This document shows, in pieces, positions 43,517-50,273 of a DNA stretch of 64,000 nt (positions are counted from its first letter, which is position 1; the number at the start of each line of letters is the position of its first letter). Source of the stretch: Riemerella anatipestifer (GTDB lineage Bacteria; Bacteroidota; Bacteroidia; Flavobacteriales; Weeksellaceae); the NCBI RefSeq assembly GCF_035666175.1, contig NZ_CP142016.1, positions 930,001-994,000 on the forward strand. The letters are read 5' to 3'. The translations under genes and the position numbers were made by a program. A model generated the notes under the pieces. That model saw only the letters and a program-made list of their open reading frames with translations. It was not told where the DNA came from and ran no database searches.

Positions 43517-44188
43517 TTAAATTTTTAATCTTGATTTAATAGCGTATTTTGAAAATTCCCAAATAAGGATTATTGAAATTCCAATAATTACATAAACCCA
43601 TAGAGGTATATTTTTTCGGTCTGTTTTTGAAGACTCTTGTAGCTCAGTTATAAATTCTCCTTGCTTTTTTGAAAACTTATATAACTTATCATATTCCTTT
43701 AGAACTTCACTTGACTTTGTATTTAATTTATCTATGGTCTTGCGTTGTTTTTCAATGGTGGATTTAAGGCTATTTATTTCGCTGACTTTTTCCGACAATT
43801 CCTTTTGCAACTTTGCTGTAGTTGTTCTTAATATCTTAGTGCCGTTATCCGCTCCAATCTCATAAATATTACCATTCTTATCGGTTAGCTTCACAACTCC
43901 TTTGGCATTTTCTATTAACAAATCTTCGGAGCTTTCGGAGAGACTTTTTTCTTGAATCACTTTTATTTTAGATTGATAATTCTCAATCTCATTTCTGAAT
44001 GAGGTATTTTCTGCTTTGAGGCTTTTATTTTCATTTAATGCCTCAGATAACTTACTGCTGACTGAATTAAATAAGCTATCATTCTCTGTTTTAAATTGTG
44101 TCATTTCTTGCGTCTGCTTATTTTTTCTAACTGAACCACAAGAAGCTAAAAATAAAATACTAAGAATTAGTTGTAGAATTGTTTTCAT
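43517..44188 (-). CDS. Probable unimolecular spanin (lipoprotein with C-terminal membrane anchor)
   Basis: The N-terminus MKTILQLILSILFLASC carries a lipobox with Cys17, predicting an outer-membrane lipid anchor. The C-terminus has a strong hydrophobic span (about 194-215, IPLWVYVIIGISIILIWEF) and ends in a basic tail. Between them are long coiled-coil segments (LKAENTSFRNEIENYQSKIKVIQEK; INSLKSTIEKQRKTIDKLN) that could span the periplasm. This topology is that of u-spanins, which fuse inner and outer membranes in the last lysis step. It sits between holin and endolysin genes. No experimental Bacteroidota example is known to me. Confidence 0.65.
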   Translation of the reverse strand: MKTILQLILSILFLASCGSVRKNKQTQEMTQFKTENDSLFNSVSSKLSEALNENKSLKAENTSFRNEIENYQSKIKVIQEKSLSESSEDLLIENAKGVVKLTDKNGNIYEIGADNGTKILRTTTAKLQKELSEKVSEINSLKSTIEKQRKTIDKLNTKSSEVLKEYDKLYKFSKKQGEFITELQESSKTDRKNIPLWVYVIIGISIILIWEFSKYAIKSRLKI

Positions 44189-44648
44189 TATTTTTTTGGT
44201 TTTTTAAATGGTCAAATATTTGACTTACTACATCTTCTCGTTTTTGTAATATTTCTAGTAATTCTGCAAAGCTTTTATCCGCTTTTCGCCTTACTTTATC
44301 CTCGGCTTTTTCTCTAACCGACTTAGCTTCTGTGAATATTAAGGCTACAGCACAAAACACAGAAAATAAAGGGGTCAGCGATAGAGGAAAAGGTAATATC
44401 GTTGGGGTTATTACATCTAAAAAATCAAAAGTTAGTGCGAAGAACATCATCGAATAATAATAGACGAATTTGTTTATCGTTCTTCGGTATCCTTCGGAAG
44501 TCGTTGCCTCTCCCATTTCTTGGGCTTTTTTAAGTCCAAAGTAGAAGTCTACAATTATAGCAAGTAATACGGCTATCCAAATAAAGCACACTTGTATAAG
44601 CTGTGTATATAGACCCTCATAGTTTTGTTTTAAAATTTCTGCTATCAT
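44160..44648 (-). CDS. Holin, phi29/phage_holin_4 type
   Basis: This 162-residue inner-membrane protein has spans at about 18-37 (IQVCFIWIAVLLAIIVDFYF), about 62-80 (FVYYYSMMFFALTFDFLDV) and about 85-105 (LPFPLSLTPLFSVFCAVALIF). The middle holds LKKAQEMGEATTSEGYRRTINKF, a signature of this holin family in Bacteroidota phages. The C-terminal tail is charged and cytoplasmic. It overlaps the spanin-like gene by 29 bp. Confidence 0.85.
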   Translation of the reverse strand: MIAEILKQNYEGLYTQLIQVCFIWIAVLLAIIVDFYFGLKKAQEMGEATTSEGYRRTINKFVYYYSMMFFALTFDFLDVITPTILPFPLSLTPLFSVFCAVALIFTEAKSVREKAEDKVRRKADKSFAELLEILQKREDVVSQIFDHLKNQKNNENNSTTNS

Positions 44649-45086
44649 TTATTTTGGTATTTTTAATTGTTGTGAATAGAAGAAACCGCCTAATAATCTT
44701 ATAACCTTGTGGCTTATCCAGTTGAAAACTCGCCTTTTTGGAGCGAGGGCTTTTCTCCAAAGCAGTCTTTCGTCATCAGCAAACTTCCGAGCTTTGTAGA
44801 TGTTGTATCCAAAATACTCAAACTGCTTTTGCTTTTCCGTCCATAACTTGTCGTGTATAAGGTCAGCTAAAGCCCCTTCATCTATCGGAGGAAATAGCCA
44901 GTGCAGCCAACTTGGTACACTCGCACCGTCCCAAATAAAGCCCTTATCTATCTTTAGGATATATCCATCAGACAACTGAATTTCTAAATCTATCAGAGTA
45001 ATATAATGTCTTGGAAACTCACTAGACTTTGGAAGTTTCTCAAACCATTTAACCCCTTTTATTTTTTGTAGGAAAAGTATTTTCAT
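44649..45086 (-). CDS. DUF1353 family protein, 145 residues
   Basis: The segment FIWDGASVPSWLHWLFPPIDEGALADLIHDKLW is the DUF1353 signature. The family is common in tailed phages next to lysis or tail genes, and its function is unknown. It precedes the holin gene with no gap. A lysis-linked or tail-linked role is possible. Confidence 0.85.
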   Translation of the reverse strand: MKILFLQKIKGVKWFEKLPKSSEFPRHYITLIDLEIQLSDGYILKIDKGFIWDGASVPSWLHWLFPPIDEGALADLIHDKLWTEKQKQFEYFGYNIYKARKFADDERLLWRKALAPKRRVFNWISHKVIRLLGGFFYSQQLKIPK

Positions 45087-45097
45087 AACTTTTAATT

Positions 45098-45538
45098 TTA
45101 GTCTTTAACAATTTCCCAATCTTGTGCTTCAGAGAAATACATACCTTGACCTTCTTGACACTCTTTTTGAGTGATAATGAGTAGTCCTTTCCTAAACAAC
45201 TCATTTATATAATCTGTATAAGACTCAAAATCTTCCAGATTTAACCTAAGTAACTTTGATAATTGTTCTAGTTCCTCATAAGTATAGGTTTTAATTCTTG
45301 TTACAGGAGTACCTAATCTTTTAATTACCATTATTTTTTTAGTAATAGTTTCTTGAGTTGTTGGTTCTACCTCATTTACCTCTTCTTCTACCTCTTTAGT
45401 ACAAGTATCTATAATTCTTAGTTCATACTTATTTTCAGTAGGTTTGTTTTGAATTAAGTCTATTTCCATTGTTACAATGCCTTTGTGTATTGGTGGAAAC
45501 ATTAAATCTCTATTAGACTGTATTGCTATTTTTTGCAT
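45098..45538 (-). CDS. Hypothetical protein downstream of tail fibre, 146 residues
   Basis: This protein has a strand-rich N-terminus (GIVTMEIDLIQNKPTENKYELRIIDTC) and an acidic linker (VEEEVNEVEPTTQETITKK). A helical C-terminus follows. It lies immediately after the fibre gene (11-bp gap), where tail-fibre assembly chaperones are often encoded. No family recognised. Confidence 0.55.
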   Translation of the reverse strand: MQKIAIQSNRDLMFPPIHKGIVTMEIDLIQNKPTENKYELRIIDTCTKEVEEEVNEVEPTTQETITKKIMVIKRLGTPVTRIKTYTYEELEQLSKLLRLNLEDFESYTDYINELFRKGLLIITQKECQEGQGMYFSEAQDWEIVKD

Positions 45539-45549
45539 TTTTTTAAATT

Positions 45550-47877
45550 TTAAGGGTTATTACTTTCTAATTGTTCTATTCTTTGTTCTAAGTCATATAT
45601 GGTTCTTTCCATTCTGTTGATAGCATCAAATAATCCAGATACCATTTGTTGAACAGAACCTGCAACAATTCTACTTACATCTTCCGATAATATCCTTGCA
45701 AAATCATTTACACTTCTTATTCCAACTGTACCATCACCTTTCATCATTACTATTTTATTAAATAATGTATCTCCATCTGCACTGGCTGTTCTATTAAGGT
45801 CTAGTTTGAGTTGTCCATTTATTTTTAGCCATCTTTCATCAAACTTTCCTGTTATTAAACCATCATCTATTTTTGTGAAATTATGCTTATCATTGTGTAT
45901 GGATAATATATTGTCTCTAAATCCAGAACCTACTCCAAAATCCAAATTATTTCCTATAACAACAGAGTTAAGATATTGCACTCTACCATAAGTAGAATAA
46001 TTACCAGAACCTATGAAAAGGTTATTATAACATCTGTACAATAAATTCCAATAAGGAGATTGTCCTATGATGGTAGACATTACAGCCTTATCTGGTCCAT
46101 TAGTACTTGTAAGAATATTTCCCACAAATGTGTTCATTCCAGAGTGCAATGTATAATTATCATTGGGATCATTGGGGTCTATACCAAAATATTGCTTACC
46201 TGTATTATTTTTTGCCATAAATGCAGATTTAGCTACTACAGGTGATAAAGACTTGATATCATCTATATCAATAGTTTCTGATTTAAGACTAAAGGCTGTT
46301 GCTTGCCCTATGAATGTATTAGAATAAGATTTAGGTAAATTATAGGCTGTTGCTTGCCCTATAAAGGTATTTCTACCTCCTTTTTTTAGACTAAATCCAG
46401 AGCTACTCCCAATAGCTAGATTGTAACTATTATCATTAGCATCAGTAGATTCATCATTTAATTTTTGTAGTGATGAAGTACCTATTGCTGTATTATGTTT
46501 TCCTACTGTATTACTATACAATGTATAGCCTCCTATTGCTGTATTTGTTTCCCCTGTAGTATTATTCTCTAACGCACCAATACCATAGCTTACATTGTAA
46601 TTTCCTGTGCTTAACTTATTAAAAGTACCAAAATAGAGTGAAGCTGTGGGAATATCTGTTCCAAATCTAATTTCTTTTCTATCATTAGATTCTTTTCTAA
46701 ATAGTATATCTCTAGGAGTATAATTGTCTCTATTTACAACAGATTGTAAAGTATCTTGTGAAAATTCGGCAGAATATACATCGCCTCTACTATTCACAAC
46801 TAATTGTTTAACATCAGAAATATTCTCTGGAACTAAATCAGTTACACCAATCAAATGTATTTTACCATTTTCTATACCTATTGAAGCGTATATATCATCA
46901 TCACTATCGTGATTAGCACTATAAGATAATTCTATACCTTTTTTTTGTACAGTTAATTCAGTCCTTCCATTTCCTGTCCCTTGGGTAACATTGAAATATC
47001 CGCTACTTAATCTAAATGAGGTATCTTTTACACCTAATCCTAAACCCTCACCTGTATACATTGAGAAACCAACATCCTGTGATACATTCCATCTGTAATC
47101 ATACATCTGATTAACACCACCTTCCTCTGTGGTATCTAAAGTGGAGTTGGCGATGTTTTTTACAAGTTTATCTGCTTGTGTTTTAGTGTAAACTGTACCT
47201 TCTTTATCCCCTTCGTCTATAGTTGCTGCATTAGTAGGCATTTCCCCTATATCTAAAGCTTTCTTCAGCAGATTTTTATTGTTAGGAGTAATATTGGAAG
47301 CATCTAGTTTAACAAAAATACTAGAAGCTGCCTCAAGACCACTAGGGTTTAGAGCGTCTTCATCTACTAAAATGTTCCCATTATAGAATAGAACAGGATC
47401 ATTGTCTGCAAATTCTTGCTCAAAAGTAAGCTCATAGCCCTTTTTCTCACTATCATCTACATATGCTCCCGTAAAATATAATGGGTTGCATTTGCTTCCA
47501 TAAATTCTTTTATACTCCGAATTGCAGGTTTTACTTACAATTACAAACCCTTGATTTGTATTGTTTTTTACAAACTCGTTTATTTCTATTTCGTCTCCTG
47601 GATAATGCCCCGTAATTTTCTTCTTCCATCCTCTGCTATCTACATCACCTTCAGTATCTCTATTATGAGTCTGTGTAGATGGTGTTAAATATAAAACATG
47701 AAATCTACGACCGTCTGCTATTACAATATTACCCTCCGTGATAACCCCTTTAGGATTAGCCGTTGGCATAGATATTATATCTTCTACATAAAGAAGATAG
47801 AGTTCTGATTTAGGAGTGGGTAGTCCTGCGTTTTTATTTGGTTTGGTAGCATTAAGTCTAAAATTAGCCATTTGCAA
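45550..47877 (-). CDS. Tail/head fibre protein with YadA-like repeats, 775 residues
   Basis: The N-terminal approximately 190 residues are the module shared with the 268-residue virion protein (39146-39952). The middle (about 440-560) has trimeric beta-roll repeats of the YadA-head style (NTAIGGYTLYSNT, HNTAIGTSSLQ, RNTFIGQATAYNL, SNTFIGQATAFSL). The C-terminus is a coiled-coil stalk (LFDAINRMERTIYDLEQRIEQLES). This composition fits a trimeric host-binding fibre fixed to the virion by its N-terminal module. The start could also be the third codon. A late-type motif lies 38 bp upstream. Confidence 0.75.
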   Translation of the reverse strand: MQMANFRLNATKPNKNAGLPTPKSELYLLYVEDIISMPTANPKGVITEGNIVIADGRRFHVLYLTPSTQTHNRDTEGDVDSRGWKKKITGHYPGDEIEINEFVKNNTNQGFVIVSKTCNSEYKRIYGSKCNPLYFTGAYVDDSEKKGYELTFEQEFADNDPVLFYNGNILVDEDALNPSGLEAASSIFVKLDASNITPNNKNLLKKALDIGEMPTNAATIDEGDKEGTVYTKTQADKLVKNIANSTLDTTEEGGVNQMYDYRWNVSQDVGFSMYTGEGLGLGVKDTSFRLSSGYFNVTQGTGNGRTELTVQKKGIELSYSANHDSDDDIYASIGIENGKIHLIGVTDLVPENISDVKQLVVNSRGDVYSAEFSQDTLQSVVNRDNYTPRDILFRKESNDRKEIRFGTDIPTASLYFGTFNKLSTGNYNVSYGIGALENNTTGETNTAIGGYTLYSNTVGKHNTAIGTSSLQKLNDESTDANDNSYNLAIGSSSGFSLKKGGRNTFIGQATAYNLPKSYSNTFIGQATAFSLKSETIDIDDIKSLSPVVAKSAFMAKNNTGKQYFGIDPNDPNDNYTLHSGMNTFVGNILTSTNGPDKAVMSTIIGQSPYWNLLYRCYNNLFIGSGNYSTYGRVQYLNSVVIGNNLDFGVGSGFRDNILSIHNDKHNFTKIDDGLITGKFDERWLKINGQLKLDLNRTASADGDTLFNKIVMMKGDGTVGIRSVNDFARILSEDVSRIVAGSVQQMVSGLFDAINRMERTIYDLEQRIEQLESNNP

Positions 47878-47915
47878 AATTTTGGACCAAAAGTAAACCT
47901 GTATTTATTTTTTCC

Positions 47916-47928
47916 GTGCCAAACTATT
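47916..47928 (-). promoter_or_regulatory. Late-promoter-like motif, copy 5 (fibre gene)
   Basis: Minus strand AATAGTTTGGCAC lies directly after the TAA stop of the 181-residue gene and 38 bp before the fibre start. Confidence 0.5.
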
Positions 47929-48474
47929 TTATCTGAAAAAAAGCTCCCCTATTCTCTCATTATTGAAGTGCTTATGTAAAGCTCCTTTTTTTTTAAATGA
48001 ATAGTAATAGTGTCGTAATATTTTTTCATCATAACCGTATTCGGAAAGTTCATAATCTTCTATAAATTTCCAAATAGCAGCTTTTATTTTAGCTGGAGAT
48101 GATGATCCTGCACAATAACCCTTTACAAAAAAATAAAAACAGGATTTAAAACTAGAGTCTAAAAATTTGTAGAACGAGTCCAACTCATCAAAAGATAAGT
48201 CTACTCTATATTCAGCAGAGGAATGAAACTCCATCAGCTCTGCCGAAAAGGCTTTTTTTGAGCCTAACTTTTTGGTATATATTGTCAAACAATAATTTTT
48301 CACCTTATAGCTTGGCAATATCCCATTTCTTATAAACCTCCCCAATGACGAGTTGGGATTTATAATTATCCTACTAAAGCTCTCCGTATAAGACAATACT
48401 TCCGCATCTCCTAATTCTTTGATAATAAAAGGGATTAAATAGCCTGGTACTTCTATAGGATAAAGTTGTATCAT
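47929..48474 (-). CDS. Hypothetical protein, 181 residues
   Basis: No family recognised. It is rich in aromatic residues and Ser (FDELDSFYKFLDSSFKSCFYFFVKGYCAGSSSPAKIKAAIWKFIEDYEL). Its start overlaps the stop of the preceding gene as ATGA, so the two are coupled. Position next to the fibre suggests a virion or assembly role. Confidence 0.55.
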   Translation of the reverse strand: MIQLYPIEVPGYLIPFIIKELGDAEVLSYTESFSRIIINPNSSLGRFIRNGILPSYKVKNYCLTIYTKKLGSKKAFSAELMEFHSSAEYRVDLSFDELDSFYKFLDSSFKSCFYFFVKGYCAGSSSPAKIKAAIWKFIEDYELSEYGYDEKILRHYYYSFKKKGALHKHFNNERIGELFFR

Positions 48475-48869
48475 GGTATTTTTAAGGTTTGTATTGATGT
48501 TTTTATGATTGTTTTTTTTAAATCTCCTTCTATATTAAATACTAAAGGCGTATTCATAAACACATCATTGTTGTGTAAAACAATGTTCCTTCCCGAATGA
48601 GTAGTGGCACAAATAGCTCCATAACTACTGAACTTATCCATTTCTTCTATGCTAGGCGTTCCAGGAATAGAATAGGTTATTTGTGTTTCATAATAAATTC
48701 CAGATGCAGCTTGTTTTCTTTCTATAGCCATGTGTGCCGTACCTGGTGTAAAATAAGTATCAGATATAGAATTACTTAATAACAAAATCTCATTTACTGA
48801 GTTTTCTATTTTTAACATACTTATTGGTATGAGCTTTAGCTGACATAAGTATTCAAATTGCCCTTTCAT
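48471..48869 (-). CDS. Hypothetical protein, 132 residues
   Basis: A beta-rich small protein (TAHMAIERKQAASGIYYETQITYSIPGTPSIEEMDKFSSYG; HSGRNIVLHNNDVFMNTPLVFNIEGD) with the look of a virion structural domain. No family recognised. It is the first gene after the inverted repeat at 48894-48926, coupled to the 181-residue gene. Confidence 0.55.
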   Translation of the reverse strand: MKGQFEYLCQLKLIPISMLKIENSVNEILLLSNSISDTYFTPGTAHMAIERKQAASGIYYETQITYSIPGTPSIEEMDKFSSYGAICATTHSGRNIVLHNNDVFMNTPLVFNIEGDLKKTIIKTSIQTLKIP

Positions 48870-48893
48870 TTTTCAACAAAAATACAAAAAAAT

Positions 48894-48926
48894 TTTACTC
48901 GGTTTAAAAATTTTAAACCGAGTAAA
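48894..48926. repeat. 16-bp inverted repeat, possible operator or terminator
   Basis: TTTACTCGGTTTAAAA and its complement flank a single A. It lies between the 84-residue gene and the 132-residue gene. The central TTTAAAAATTTTAAAC also occurs over the immunity-region promoter (55643-55658). Confidence 0.6.
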
Positions 48927-48943
48927 TAAAAAAATAGTTGATA

Positions 48944-49198
48944 TTATACATCTTCATACAAAGGCTTTCCAGAAAAAGGACAATATTTGGCGTAAAGCAT
49001 AATTTCTGAATACGATTTAGTAAATACTTCTTGCCCTTTCTTTCCTTTTTTCTTTCGGTATAGGCACGGAATCATTAGATGTCTTTCTCCAAACCAAAAG
49101 GTAGAGGCGTTAAATCCTGCTTCAGGGTCTCCTGTTTTTTCTCTTGCTAGTTCTTCTGCTCTTTCTATTTCAGACCAGTTTTCATGTATTTTATTCAT
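48944..49198 (-). CDS. Hypothetical protein, 84 residues
   Basis: This small protein contains FNASTFWFGERHLMIPCLYRKKKGKKGQEVF and ends in YCPFSGKPLYEDV, a short Cys-containing turn but not a complete zinc ribbon. No family recognised. It is one of three small early-type genes between the replication gene and the virion genes. Confidence 0.5.
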   Translation of the reverse strand: MNKIHENWSEIERAEELAREKTGDPEAGFNASTFWFGERHLMIPCLYRKKKGKKGQEVFTKSYSEIMLYAKYCPFSGKPLYEDV

Positions 49199-49323
49199 AG
49201 CTGTTGTTTTAATTTTTGTATTTGGTTATCGTTGTCTATGATTTTTTTGTAGTTTCATAATTATTTATTGTTTGTAAATTAAATTTTGTACTTGTTGTTT
49301 TGGGCTTAAATCTAAATCTATCC

Positions 49324-49614
49324 TTAGGTAGTTTCATTTTTAGTGAATTTGTATAGAAATTTTATTACCTCATTGGGTTGGTCTTTGAGGTAAGGTTTCG
49401 TGATGTCTATTACTTGATAATAAAATTTGCCTGGTTTTTCTATCACTAAAAAACTATGATGGTCTAAATAACATAAACATACTTCTTTAAGAAGACTTAA
49501 CCAAGCTAAAACATCGGTCAGCATTGGTTCTTTGTCTACCAGTCTTGGAAATTTATATCTGATATTATCCGTTATAACTTGCAATTTTTCTTGTTTTGTC
49601 ATCTTATTTTTCAT
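49324..49614 (-). CDS. Hypothetical protein, 96 residues
   Basis: A helical protein (VLAWLSLLKEVCLCYLDHHSFLVIEKPGKFYYQVIDITKPYL) without a recognised motif. It is 8 bp downstream of the 132-residue gene at 49623-50021. Confidence 0.5.
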   Translation of the reverse strand: MKNKMTKQEKLQVITDNIRYKFPRLVDKEPMLTDVLAWLSLLKEVCLCYLDHHSFLVIEKPGKFYYQVIDITKPYLKDQPNEVIKFLYKFTKNETT

Positions 49615-49622
49615 TCTTCTTA

Positions 49623-50021
49623 TTATTTAATTTTTTCTATAACTCTTTCATAAATCCAAGCATACTGTGAAATATGATATTTATGGTACCAAATATCTGT
49701 GTGCTTCAATCTGTATTCTTTCATTTCGTCATACTTCTTAGGTAGATAGCAATCAGCTATATCGGCTAACTCCTTTGTTGTATATTTATCTCCAAAATAA
49801 CAGTGTCCTACCAAACGCCCAGCAGCATAGATGCCAAATAGATATTCTTTAGTCTTTTCACTATAAATCTGCATAACATCTAAACCTTCAAAAAACTCAC
49901 AGAAAAACATTGGAGCAAACTCAATGAATTTAGGAGCTTTGCCTAGTAAGTTTTTTACGGCTATTTTATTATCGTGTTCTATATTGTGCTTTGGAAACAT
50001 TTTTTTATTTAGGTGGGTCAT
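49623..50021 (-). CDS. Hypothetical protein, 132 residues
   Basis: A mixed protein (FIEFAPMFFCEFFEGLDVMQIYSEKTKEYLFGIYAAGRLVGHCYFG) with a GNAT-like flavour that I cannot support further. It is the first gene downstream of the TTCCAAC repeat cluster, which may act as its control region. Confidence 0.5.
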   Translation of the reverse strand: MTHLNKKMFPKHNIEHDNKIAVKNLLGKAPKFIEFAPMFFCEFFEGLDVMQIYSEKTKEYLFGIYAAGRLVGHCYFGDKYTTKELADIADCYLPKKYDEMKEYRLKHTDIWYHKYHISQYAWIYERVIEKIK

Positions 50022-50043
50022 TTTAGAATTTATTTCTCCAACA

Positions 50044-50223
50044 TTCCAACATTACTGTATTTCAGACAATTACATTAAAATATACCTCTATTTCTGTTGG
50101 AAACTGTTGGAAACCTAAAAGCACTTCCAACAACTTCCAACAACTTCCAACAACTTTCCAACATTACTTTTATACTTAAATTACTCTTTTATAATAAATT
50201 AAAGGCTGTTGGAAATGTTGGAA
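50044..50223. repeat. Iteron-like cluster of TTCCAAC/GTTGGAA
   Basis: Five exact TTCCAAC copies (50044, 50125, 50135, 50145, 50156) and four inverted GTTGGAA copies (50096, 50106, 50208, 50217) fall in 180 bp of non-coding DNA, spaced 9-11 bp within groups. A near copy, CTCCAAC, lies just outside. Same-face spacing beside the primase-helicase gene fits a replication origin or a cooperative operator. Confidence 0.7.
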
Positions 50224-50273
50224 AATATTTTTGCCGTTTGGGGCATTCGCCTTTAAAAAAGGGTAAAAAAATA

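Noticed and set aside
25038-47928. Sigma-54 promoters, because of the TTTGGCAC core
   Set aside because: The required GC 10 bp after the GG is absent at all five sites, so the -24/-12 spacing is not met.
50125-50162. CRISPR-like short tandem repeat
   Set aside because: The unit is only about 10 bp, with no unique spacers of constant length and inverted copies nearby; iterons or an operator fit better.
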